NCBI GenBank assembly: GCA_013397845.1
Contig: VZTG01007659.1
Coordinates: 172,291 to 236,290 of the forward strand
Direction of reading: 5' to 3'
Length of the DNA: 64,000 nucleotides
DNA from: Melanocharis versteri
Taxonomy: Eukaryota; Chordata; Aves; Passeriformes; Melanocharitidae
The position numbers and the translations under genes are program-made. Position 1 is the first letter of the stretch; each line of letters begins with the position of its first letter. The notes under the pieces were generated by a model, which was not told the origin of the DNA, made no database searches, and worked only from the letters and a program-made list of their open reading frames with translations. Below, piece after piece: positions 25,773 to 37,642 of this stretch.

Positions 25773-26725
25773 TGTAAGAGACTGAAATGTTAATGGGTAA
25801 TGACTGGAAACAATTGCCTATTTGTGGAGAGGCAGGGTGCCTTGCTGAGGCCAGGTTTGCACCCCCCTAAGAGGGGGGAGGTGAATTTTTGGGTGTGTAA
25901 TGGCAAGACTTTGGTCTACATAAGACGGAGGAGGGAAACAATCACCACGAGAGGTTACAAGCCAGGCTTTAAGGGTAATAAGAGACAGATCCTGCTAGGT
26001 GTCACGGTGCTCTTCATTATGCCAATGGCCCTCCCCTACACAACTCACTCAGCTGTAAAACTCCCCCTCGCCCCCGTGGAAGGTCCTGAGGGTGTTCATC
26101 CCTTCTGATAGGACATAACTGGCCCAACTGCGCTGATGTGAGAGGCAGCTGTCATGTTTTAGAAGGTGTTATAAAGCCTCAAAGACCCCCAAAGTACCCC
26201 CAGACTAATTTCTGAGACCTTCCACCAGAGGACTGAAAGCTCCCCTTGCTCAGGGGAAGCACCTGGGTGTTCCAACCTGAACCTCAGCTACTGAGGATCC
26301 ATCAGACTTTGTGCTTTGCAGGCTTTTTCCCCAATCTGATGCATTGAGATGGTGACCATCACTTCAACAACCATCACTTGGACAAATGGTCATCTAAATT
26401 GCAACAATCAAGTCTCATTGTGAGATCCATGGGTGGTGATATGTTTTGACTTTTACCCTTTCTTTCTCCTTCTTTCTTTTCCCTTAAATACTTGCTTAAG
26501 TGATATTTTTATGCATTCATATTGCTATATTACAATACATAAAAACCAAAATGACTACATACCTGCTTTCCATTGCAACCAAATTGTTCTAAAGTAAACC
26601 CTACATACATGTATTTATAAACACCAGTGTTCTTGTTTGTTCAGTGTTGTTTCACTCTAATCCCCGCCAAGGGATTTATTTCCAAGAAACGGTGTTACCC
26701 TTGCCTCTAGGGAAGGGTTGTAGCA
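25773..26725. mobile_element. Solo LTR of an endogenous retrovirus, inserted in CR1
   Basis: The element is defined by the break it makes. CR1 sequence ends in 'gggacacc' at 25772 and resumes with 'acaccttccactagacc' at 26726. The 5-base word acacc occurs on both sides (25768-25772 and 26726-26730), a target-site duplication. The insert begins with TG (tgtaagag) and ends with CA (gtagca), the standard LTR termini, and is 953 bp long. No gag, pol or env and no second LTR are present, so it is a solo LTR left by recombination between two LTRs. A 5-bp duplication is usual for ERVL-type (class III-like) avian elements, but class is not proven because ERV1 and ERVK sizes are close. TATA-like motifs occur near 26170 and 26612; orientation is not resolved. 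Open frames inside are not genes. Confidence 0.88.
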
Positions 26726-26800
26726 ACACCTTCCACTAGACCTACTTGGTCAAAGGCCCATCCAATCCAGCCTTGAACTCTCCCATTTTCCACATAGGAA
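26726..26800 (-). mobile_element. CR1 LINE fragment, inner part of the split copy
   Basis: Begins with the second copy of acacc and continues 'ttccactagacctacttggt' and 'cccatccaatccagccttga', exactly where the outer CR1 piece (25692-25772) stopped. The corresponding region of the copy at 9306-9535 has the same word order without an interruption. Similarity fades near 26800, which is the probable 5' truncation point of this CR1 copy. Confidence 0.88.
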
Positions 26801-29800
26801 CTTCCCTGCTCTGAACCTGAGCCTGGCATGTGCTGTGTGAGCAGGTTCAGTTGCTCTTGTGCATCAGATTTGCCCCTGCTTGCACTTATTTGTCTGGCTA
26901 ATTTGTGTGTTTTCATCTGTTGGTTCCTTGTTATTCAGATTTGTTTGTTAGTGGTAAGTTTCTGTGCTTCAGTCATATTATTGCAGTAGAAGAGAAGCTC
27001 TCTAGTGGAACAGAGCAGCTGTTAAACAGTTTGTATCAGCAGTATGCAAACTGCAACAATGCAGGGCAAAGAAAAACGCTCTGCTAAAAATCCTGGAGAA
27101 CAGAATGAAAACTATCACTCGAGGCTGTAGAAATCTCAGCTTTCTGAAAACTGTTGTAGGAACTCTAAGGGTCCCTCAATGAATCAGGATTTTACAGACA
27201 GAGAGGTAGTGCCTTGTGGAAACCTGTGCCAGAACTGAGCTCGTGTCACACAGCATGGTGCATGAGGTGCAAAGTGACAGAAAACAGAAATAAAATTACT
27301 GAGGTTTTTCTCTTGAGGGCCCTAATTTGAGTATAGCCGGATTCTTCTTTGTTTGTGGATTGGAGTCCAGATTGGAGTTTGCACTGGCTTGGTTTAATTT
27401 CCTCTGCACACAGTATAATCACTGAAATAACTGAGCTGGCTGTGATTATTGGCCATGCAATTTCATGCATCCGTGAAAATTTATTGAAGTACAAATCCTT
27501 GCATTTGCTCTAATTTGTGCTAATGAAAGGCCTTGGCACGTTTGCTAGTAACTCTTATAAAGAAGAAGATTCAGAGGGAATTCAAAGGGAATCACTGTAA
27601 TGATTTCAAATTAGAGTAATAAATTTGACTTTATCATATTAAAATTAATAAAACTGTTGTTAGTGATTTGATTTTCCACTACTGGGCACCTAGTATGGAA
27701 TATAAAGATGGATCGTTTTTTCAAGAAGTTTCTGGCTATCCACAGCTGAAACTTTTGATCAAAGCAAAGCTATAGATTTACATCTCAGCATATTTCTCAT
27801 TAAGAAATTTAACGTTGAAGGAATTATTAGAAACTGCAAGGAAGAGTGGGCTACAGAAACACAAAGGCTATCCAGCTGCAGAATGAGAACAAAGTGTAAT
27901 GAATATTTAGTTTACAGTTTAACTTATGAGCTGATTAATGATACAAAGTTATATTTTTTCCTCCAGATGACAGTATAGTCAGAAAAACGATAAAGGTGTC
28001 TACTGCAGTAGCAGTATGGATGTGACATCTTTATTTTTCATGCCTAAATACTATTTGCCTGAAGAGCAAACATATTGTTCCTGTGCTGGTTGAAGCTGGT
28101 CTACAGCAAACATACATATTATGCTTAGCCGTGGAAATTCATCTCTTTGTCCATTGTACTGTACTTTGGTGCAGTGAAAGCTAAAGCTTTCAAATATGCT
28201 TTTTCCTTCTGTATTCACAAAAATAATAAATTTCCACATGAATAAAGATGAAAACGTTGAGGGAAAAAAGCAACAAAACCATTCAGCTGTCTGTTGAAAT
28301 TCAGCTGCACTGCATCCTCTTGCAGCAGAATGGCCCCTCTCACACCCCCACGGTGGGAATCACCAGCCCGTGCCCTGCCAGGAGGGTGCTGGGGCTCTGC
28401 ACTGGGCTCTCTCTCTCAGTGGGGCTGGCTGACTCTGCCATGAAGTTATAAACTGTGCCAGTAATGAAAGAGTGCGCAGAGAGCAGTGCAAAATTCATTT
28501 TTATTGCAATCGCGAGACAAATGGAGAGATCTTCCTTTGGTACAAGGTGGAAAGGTACAGGAGGATGGGTGGCTATAGGATGGTTTTTAGGGTGAAGAGG
28601 ATGGAAAGAGGAGACAGACTATTACTTATACTGATGCTGTTTTCTCATCTTCTCTCTCCTTCTTATTAACCTTCTTCTCCCTCCTTCCATGTTTTTTCCA
28701 CCTCACCTTAGACACCCCTTCATCTTGTCACCTCTTTTCAAGTCTCTTCTCCATCTGGCCAGACGAGTTACTGACAATCCACCTTGTTGTACCTGTGCTG
28801 TCCCAGGAGTACAGTGACAGCAATCTGAAAGTACTGCCCAGATAATGTGTCTTTGTGCCAATAAATTACTGTTAGAAGAGCAAGGCCCACCCTCTGGTCC
28901 CGAGGGCATTTCCCCAGCCTGGCCCCTGCCCCTGTTCAGCTGCTAGCACAGCTGGTGCCAACAGCACCTTGAAGAAGAGGTTTTTTGGCACATGGGTACC
29001 ACATGTAAGAAAAACCATACAATCCTAGCCCTCTGCCTGGGAAAACCTGGACACAGGAAAATTTCTGTATCATCATGATCTTCAGCCAGTTCTTGGTGTA
29101 GGAAACCATTCCTCAGCATTGGATAGCAAGGCTCGTGTCAGGATTCCTGGAATAAAGGGCTGCCTGTGTGTCTTTAGTGGCTATTTATGTTCAGGTGGAG
29201 TATATAGTGGAAATAAACTATCCTACAATCGATTCCTCCTCCTGTGAGAAGCTGATTTGCAACACCCAACTGTTCTCTGTTTTGTAGGAGGCATCATGGT
29301 AACACACATTACACACAGGTAGGGAGACAAATCTCATGGCCATGCTTCTAATGGTACTGCAGACAGCTGTGAAGCTGCTCAAGCAGCTGACTAAGGTCTT
29401 CTCTTCATTTTATTCTCACTGGAGAATGGCTGTTATCAGGTTAGCACCGAAGTTATCACATTAAAAGGCAGTGCTTTGGCATTACTTCCCTGATCAGCAA
29501 GGCACTAAGTTGGGATTAATTCCTTTTTTTAAAGATTTTCATTTGCTTGGCATTACCCTTCACTAAACAGTATGCATGTATGCCACAAAACTATCATGGG
29601 TGAGTAGTGATTTAGTGCTAGAGCTGTGGAAAGGAAAGTCACTCTGCCTGAGTTCTGTAAAACTTTGCCTTACATACAGCCTAAACCACGTCTACTTCTT
29701 TTATTAACTATATATTAGAGACACAGATTTCAGTGAGGAAAAAAGGAGTAGGTAAAAAAAAATGTTTTCAGGAAAACAGAATTACTCCTGGGTTTTGGTG

Positions 29801-31420
29801 ATATTTCTAAGATGGCTCCCTTTGCAGGGTTTTAGAGTTGCTTTTTTCCCCAGAAGCCAATGTAGAACTGCTCTCCAATATCTACCACAGATCGATTCAT
29901 TGCTCAGTTTTTCACTCCAAGTTCCTGACAATCTGGATCAAGCAGCTAAGTAGCAATTAACAACATTTATGGATGCCTGATGCAAAACAGAGATTGACTA
30001 CAAGGTGATCCCTCCGTTCTGCTTAGCTCTTGGATTTGCTTGCAGGCGTAAGGCAGATGGAAGAGGCAATGAGTATCTTACATAGAGACCAGGATATATA
30101 GGGAGAGCACTGTCTTCTGACAATGCTCTGAACCAATTTGAAAAACAATAGCCTAGTGTGGCAAGAGTTATTTTCTATTTTTTTTATTTTAAACAGAAAC
30201 TCTTTCATATTACAAATCCTGTAAATAAGAATGCCCTTTGAGATACAACAGTTCAGCAGTTGAAAGGGACAGGTATGGAAGTTAAGCTCTCTGAATGAAT
30301 GTAATGGCACTTTTTTGAACACTGTAAGACAGTAGAATTTCTGTCTAGAACCTGTCTTTTTTTAATTTTATTTTTGGCTTCCTGTTCACAGAGCAAAAGC
30401 AACTGTATTATGACTTGTTAGTAGTCATGCAACATACTCATCTAGGGGAAGGTATTATGGTAGCACGTGTTGTTTATCGTGAGGTGCACCAAAAATTTAG
30501 AACAAGTATTCTAATAATGTTTTGAGGTTTCTGAAAGAGCTGCTTGAAACAGGTAATTTCTAACTCTTCTCTTACAAAACTATATGCCTTCCTCAGGAGG
30601 AACTCAACAGCATAAAGAAGTAAAAGCCAGCTAACAAGAACCCAAGGAAGCTTTAAGGTATCAAAACCTTAATAGACATTTTATCAAGGCTTTCTGGGAC
30701 TCAAAATGAGAAACTGAAAAAGTCCATGTTCTGAAGGGATATAGGTCCTACTTGCAGGCTTTCAGGGGAACAAAACAACATCTCTGTAGCTGGGAATTTT
30801 TTTATTTCAAGTGTCAGATTGGTCTGTCCACATTCATGATGTGCTTTAGTTTTGAATAAATTTGGGCAGAAAATCTTAGGTTTGCAGTAGACAAGGATTT
30901 ATTCTTATCTAACCTGCCTGCCACTTACCTTTCTGCTTGGTGGATTAAAATTAGAGTAACTCCTGGGGGAGAATGATTAGTGAGCGGAGAAGAAGGAAGT
31001 GGCTAAGGTACTTTATAAATAAATTTATCACCTAACTGCACTTTATGACTTACATATTCTCTGCTAGCAGCAACTAGAGTGCTGCAAATTACTTTGTTAC
31101 TAAAGAAATAAATATCCATATCTGTCCACATAAATATATCTTCTGCCTCATATTCTTCAAGGCAGTGATACTGCTTAAAATAATACATACAGTCTGATTG
31201 CAAAATAAGGTTGAAATTAGTTTTAATTTTTTAATGGATCTGTTTTGAGAAACTGGGTTGAGAACACTTTTTCTGGTAACTGCATCTCGACAGCTCCTTA
31301 CAACAAAATTCATAGACTACCTTTAGTTCACACAGAACTTTGAAAAAATTCTATTCTGTAGTACAGTTCCATATTGGTCATAATGGCCATGTCAAAATAC
31401 GTGCTTCTCCTTGCTATGGT
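26801..31420. other. AT-rich non-coding DNA, no gene seen
   Basis: Unique sequence with small GC-richer islands at about 28310-28450 and 28900-28990 and pyrimidine-rich stretches at about 28620-28760. No open frame has domain similarity or credible splice borders, and no retroelement terminus was recognised. The stretch 27500-27660 is AT-rich with homeodomain-type words but cannot be named. Confidence 0.6.
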
Positions 31421-31424
31421 TTAC

Positions 31425-31680
31425 TCTAATAAAGAAGAAAGAGGGAGCAGGGAAGGAATTGTTCCCACCCAGCAGTCCTCTCGGGGTACCCCTGGTACAG
31501 CTTCTGCCATAACCTGGGTCTTGCCCTCCTGCCGGGAGACTGTGACAAAGTGGCAGAAGGTGGCTGTCCCACTGCCATCCTCCACAGTGCAGCAGCACAA
31601 GGGTCCCAGATCCGCCTTCTCTTGGTGTCCATTGAAGGAATAGTTGGCATCCATTTGTTATGGATGTGTAAGGTGAACTC
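31425..31680 (-). other. GC-richer exon-like patch, no recognisable product
   Basis: A patch clearly richer in GC than its AT-rich flanks. On the minus strand it is bounded by an acceptor-like site (pyrimidine-rich 'gtgtttcctgtag', ending at 31681) and a donor-like site (aga then gtaaac, at 31424). One minus-strand frame is open across the whole 256 bp and two others are open for most of it. None of the three translations resembles a protein I know, and the + strand is also open. It could be an exon of an unknown transcript, an old processed-gene relic, or simply a GC-rich patch where stops are rare. It is not called as a gene. Confidence 0.2.
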
Positions 31681-34600
31681 CTACAGGAAACACAGACTTT
31701 CTCAGCTCCAGCTTTCCAGGAGGTCCAGCCCTAATGATGTTGTGGCTGTAATTACCGTGCCCCATTTGATGTTTGCAAGAAGACTGAGCAATGATCACTT
31801 ACAGCATCAACAAGCAAATATGTTTATGAAGATCAAACTGATGTGTGACTTAGAGACATCCAATTTCACATATTTCTTTTATAAATTGTTCCCTGAAGAT
31901 TTTATTTATTTTTTAATAAAATCCCTCTGCTTTATAGAAAATCAATTCTCTGTCATTTAAATGTTGTCTTATAGCTCAGCATGCCCTCAATTTATTTTTG
32001 TACTGCTCCCTATTAACGGGAGTGTATATTAGAAATAGCTGTGAAATATATGCTGTGCTTTTTTGCTGGGGACAATTTTAGAGAAGTTTGATGAAATTAT
32101 ATTTAAAGTGAGTGCTCTAAATTTTAAATTTGTATAATTTATATGTCCAGGGTGACAGATTAATCATAGGTGCTTGTATAACTTAAAACTCCAATTAAAA
32201 TAAACAAAAATTAACTTGTCAGAATTGTCATGTATGCAAGAAATTAGTTTGAGCAATAAAAGAAGATTTTAAGCCAACTTTTTCTTTTCAATGCTCCAGG
32301 CCTTAAGTTAATGGAATTAGTGGACTACAGTTTACCAAAGGCAGTTATGTGTTTCAGAAGGGATTGATGTAGACAAAAAATAATAATGGCTGTCAGCCTT
32401 GCATGAAGAACCCATAAAAATGGCCTGCAAAAGAGAAGAACAGTGTTGCGGACTCCAAGCTAATGGCTCGTGCTTGTATAAACATTGATGAAAGCTCAGA
32501 GTGACACTGAGAGCCTGCAAAGGCCATGCTAAACAATAATATTGAAACATACGATAGGACATAGGACAAATTTGGGTTCGGTAGAAGTCATTGCTATTGA
32601 AAATCAGTTATTAAAATAAACATTTATTCTTGATGACTGGAGTCTATCTGACAAACTATAATCTTCAATTGACACTGGTTTCCTTCTCTTTATCCCAAAC
32701 TACTAAAATCAGAATCTTTTCCTGCACTCTCCAATTACAATTTCTCATCAGCTCTAGCATCTCCAGCTCCACGGAAGAGAGGAAGAGAGGTATTAGGAAT
32801 GAAGGAGATGATGTTCAGTCTGGAATTGACTACCAATATTTTTGGGGGAAGCAATATGGGAATGAGAGTGAAATAAATAGGCAAGAAAGTATGGCCACTG
32901 AACACAGAGGAGAGAAGTAGTCTTGGAAAAATCACAACTGCGAACTTCACCAATTAAAACTGAAACTAGCTAAACCAAATTGTCAAAGACACCTCTATTA
33001 TAAAAATCCCCATATTGTATCATATTACTTTAATAAATAAGATAATGTTGGGAATTTAAAATATTTACTACCAGTAAATCCTGAATTTAAAAGAATACTG
33101 TATAGGAAAGCAGAAGTAGAACCTGAATGTTGCTTCATTTTTAACAATAAAATTAGTATCTAAATTTGGCTCCTGCAGATAAATAAAAGCACTAACAGGA
33201 CAAACCAACCCCTCCTTCAACCATTTATCGGCAAGTAAATGTGTAAAACTAAAAGAAACACACAAGTATTAGTCAAAACATAATGATCTTGATGTATTAG
33301 AACCCCACCTCCATGTGTCTAGCTGTGACAGGAAAGTCTTTTGCAAATGGAAATTTTCACACCACAAAATGCAAATGATGAAATAACAATGAAGATAGAA
33401 ATTGAACAAAGCAAGAACTATGTTATTCATAATGATAGCAAAAGAACTCTTAGGTCTGGCAGACCTTGACCATCTTGATAACAGACCAGGAGTATCTATG
33501 TAAAATCCTAGCAATGGTCCAAAAGTCCAAATTATTCTTATTTACAGACTGTACTCACATCTGCATAGGAAAAGTACAAAAAAAAGTATATTGTCAACCT
33601 GTGCAAAATGGCTGACTAATGATCAAATCTTAAAATTTGAACCAATGTTGTGATAGATTAATCATGGCCATGAAGTATGAAGGAGCTCAAACGGGAATAC
33701 TCTGACAGCCCATAATAAATCAACTAAGAGCAACACGCAGAGCTAGTAAATAAGCTCAGAACCAAATATGGAACATATGAGTCAGGCACAGAGCTGGAGC
33801 AGCAAATCATATAAATAAATATGGAAATTGTAAGATGGATGTATTAAATTGTTGTAAAAGCAATGAAAAACATAGATAAGAGGTAAATAAAATGAAAAAT
33901 AAAACGTAAGCACTCTTGGCAGTTTAAGAAAGGCAAAAATATTTCCAAGTGTTTCATCTGTAAAACAATACTGACAACAATTTGAATGCGGAGGTATTCG
34001 TATCAGTGTTTGGCTGCTGGAAGAAGGGAAGAACAGTCTGCAAGGCAGGGCTTAAACGGAGCAGTGGAACAGCCTACAAGAAACCCAGAGCCCAGGAGGG
34101 AGACAGCAGCATCAGACTGGGACCACAGATCCTTCAAACAGCTAGTCAGCATATCCAGATCTGGATAAATATGAGATGTTAATTATTTGTGGAAATATTG
34201 GGATACAGACCCTGAAAAGGAGAAATTATTACAAACCCTAAGTGAAGATAATAAATCAATTCAGAAACACTGTAACAAATCTCAAAACCTCAAAATATAC
34301 CCCATAAATCTCAGGTATTTGCAAAATCTGAGGCACTGATTGACCAGAGAATGAAACAACCGTGGTTTCTTCCTCTTGACACTAGTTTGTCCCATGTGTC
34401 AGAGAACTAGTGACCTATTCTAAAACACTTATGATGTAATGAAAAGGTAAAGACCAAAGTGATGACACAGTCAAGAGTTGAGGCACCTTCCTATGAAAGG
34501 GAGAACCGTAACTTTTTCTCAGTGACGCTAACATGAATAGAATAAAGATAGACAAAAATGGAAAGCAACTTCTTGCAGTGATGTTTGTGCCTGAAAAGTT

Positions 34601-37266
34601 CACCCAGCTCTTTCAGGAGCAGGAAGCCATTCAAGTAGAACATGGCCATAAATCACTGGAGGGCATTTCTTAAAAGCAGGCTACTCCAGAGTGCTTTCAG
34701 CCCATGCTCCGAGGAAAAAGCACTATTATTTTACACATATGCTGCAAGAAATGAACTGCAATTACTGACAACTTATCCAGGCAAGAATTGTAGCATTAAG
34801 TGAAAGACAAGTGAATAAAAATACAAAATCATAACCCTTCCAGAATTATAAAAGATGAGAGAACACTGAGACCGTTGGACAATAAATTTTCACGTCCCTT
34901 TTAAGAGAAGGTCTGGAGAGAATTGTATGAAACACACAAGACGAACATTTACAACTATTCATAACATTTTTACTTCCATCTGGCTGATGAACAGAAAGAC
35001 ATGTCAATTCTACTGAAGTTTGCTAGAAAGACTGACATGAGACAAATATCCAAGAATGCATCAAAATGTATTTTGCAGTCAAACTGCAATGTCCAGATTA
35101 CTGAGAAAAGAAATGCTGCATTCCAGAATACAGGCCTGTACTAGAAAGCTTAGGCATCCTGTGTTTCAGCAAACAGCCCTGAAGATCTCTGAGATCTAAT
35201 AAGATGTAATAGATGTAGGAGAAGGCCAGGCAAGCCACAAATGGAAAAAAAAATACAGTCTTAGTGCAGAAGGAAAATAGATCACCTGAACGCAAACCAC
35301 TCATGACAGTGGCCTGATTCCTTGACTGCCTCAGTGACAGATGAAGCAACGTGTTTGTTTTGCACATCTATTATCACAAAGTATTATTTAAGAGAAGGGT
35401 AACAAATGAAAACAGGAACCATTCAGGGTCAGATGGAATGGTCATCTAAGAAGAGGAAATACTTGGGGTTGTGTAAAAGAACAGGTTGAGCACAGAGGTA
35501 GTTCTGTGAGATATCCCTTCACCTTAGGATGGCCTGAGACATCCTAAACCAAAGGTGTTGGGTTTGCTTATTAGCCTCCAAGGAATGTTTCTTTCCATGC
35601 ATTTTTCTTTATAGCCGAAGGATTCAATCATTACCTTTCAGTATGCAGTATGCCTGCATATAACTAAAGTGTACCTTCTTCTCATTTCTCCATCTTCTCT
35701 TCTAAAAGCTCTCTGTAAAAGTACTTCAGTATTTTCTCTGGTAATTGCTGTTGATCTCATGTGAGCTCTCTCATGTGTTCTCAAACATTTTGTAAGTACT
35801 ATGACTCATACCAACATCTCTTTTCACATGAGGCTTTGCTAATGTGGCATAGACCAGAAAATTAACCCAATATGTTTTACAGGTGAAATATGCATTTCTT
35901 AGAAACCCAGAGTAGCATAGAGGCTGGAGAACAGCTGGAGTTTTGTTGGCTATGATGTTTCTGTGAGAACAAAAGCACATGTGTTTCTCTTGTGCCAAAG
36001 TACTGCTGGGATGCTATCCAGAGCAGGGCTGATTTCACTGGAGGTTATACCTTTGCTGTCTTTTATCTACTTACAGTGAAGAAAATAGTTCATGCGTAGT
36101 GCAAGGTACGAGCAGCATTGTAGAGTCATCCCTTACTTATCTGCATGACTGTTCTGAGCTGTCTGTTACATAAGGCATGAACACTGAAGAGTCAGTGCTT
36201 AGATGTCAACATAATAGACAGCTGAGGAGTATCTTGCATGAAGGGAAAGATTTTGTACATCAGTGAAGAACAATGAGCTAATGAGTCATGGATGTCCTGC
36301 ATGAAATGTCTTAAGCCCATTATAAGGCTCATCCCATTCTAACCCCAAATTATCTCACTAGGTCTGACTGGGAAAAGGGGAGATGTTTGCATATTCATCT
36401 TATAAGAATTTTCCATCTATGTGATGCTTAGGTGGCCTTGCTGGGAAAAGAGAATAATAAAAAAAACCACCTAATTTGGAGCTGTAGTATTCAAGATGCA
36501 ATTAATTTTCTCAGCACGCTGCTCATTTTTTCAGTACACACAGCATCCTTCTGCAAGGCCATTCAGACTCACTGGGACCTCTGCCCTGGCTCCCCTCAGC
36601 TCTCACCAGTCAGCTGGAAAGGAACAACTGGTCAGAAAACAACAGCAGCAAGTGGAGGAGCTGCTGGTGGCATCTTCCAGACCTCAGTCAGGTCATTCCC
36701 AACACCCAAGTCATGATCCAGCCATGGGTGATGGAGGTTTGCAGCCCAAACCGCGCCCCAGGTCCTGCAGACATTGCTGCTGCACACCGAGCTAACTTGG
36801 GGAATGATACAAATTATGAAATTTCTGCAAGGCAGGGGAAAAATGGTTTGATTTTGAAGCTCCTCATCAAAAGCACCTGAAGCACTTTCAGTGTCTTAAC
36901 AATTCCATATTAGCTTCTTAAGTGTTAAGTACTGCAGAAACATGAATTCTTCTATCAGTTTTGCCATGTTTGCAGTTCTTCTGAAGGCTTTAATATCTCT
37001 TAGCAGTTAAAGTGAATTCTATGTTTCCACAGCACCTTTTTTATTTTGACTCTACTTATTCTTTCTCAGATGAAGATATCTGTATTTGTATATCTTCCCT
37101 GAAAATTCAGATTTTCATACCACATTATAAGCATATAAATGTCCAATTAACACAAGAAAAATACCAAATAAATTGGAATTAATGCTCTGTAGTAAGTACC
37201 ATGGTGCTTTGATACTTCCACCTGTCCTTCTTGATACCTTCAACAAACCTCATCTAAAATCTATCT

Positions 37267-37317
37267 AAAGTATATATAAAGCATATATAAAGTATACATA
37301 AAGTATATATAAAGTAC
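37267..37317 (+). repeat. Tandem repeat of an 11-bp AT-rich unit (about 4.6 copies)
   Basis: Four successive 11-base units of the form aaagtatatat, with one or two base changes between units, followed by a partial fifth. Located about 300 bp before a TA microsatellite, suggesting a locally slippage-prone stretch. Confidence 0.93.
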
Positions 37318-37615
37318 AAGGTTGATGTCAATGACAAGCACATACTCATTGCAATATCAGTCACTCATGTTTCAGAGTTTCATTGCCCTCTCTCTGACTG
37401 GGCTGGCAAGCAAGTAAAGCTACAGCTGCCTGTCCTGGACATATTATTAACAAAAGCATGGACAGTGAAGATCTTAGTTACCCTGATGAATGACGCCCTG
37501 TCACTGTCTGTATAATTTAGAAAGTACAGCTGACCCTCTGTTCTCTCCTTACTCATCAGGTATAATTGCTTTATGACTGAAATCAGAAACTAAATAGTAC
37601 ATTTATCTGCATGTA

Positions 37616-37642
37616 ATATATATATATATATATATATATATA
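37616..37642 (+). repeat. (TA)n microsatellite, 27 bp
   Basis: Uninterrupted alternating A and T over about 27 bases. Self-complementary, likely to form a cruciform or to vary in length. Confidence 0.97.

Noticed and set aside
25800..26108. 102-codon open frame
   Set aside because: Entirely inside the solo LTR, which does not encode protein.
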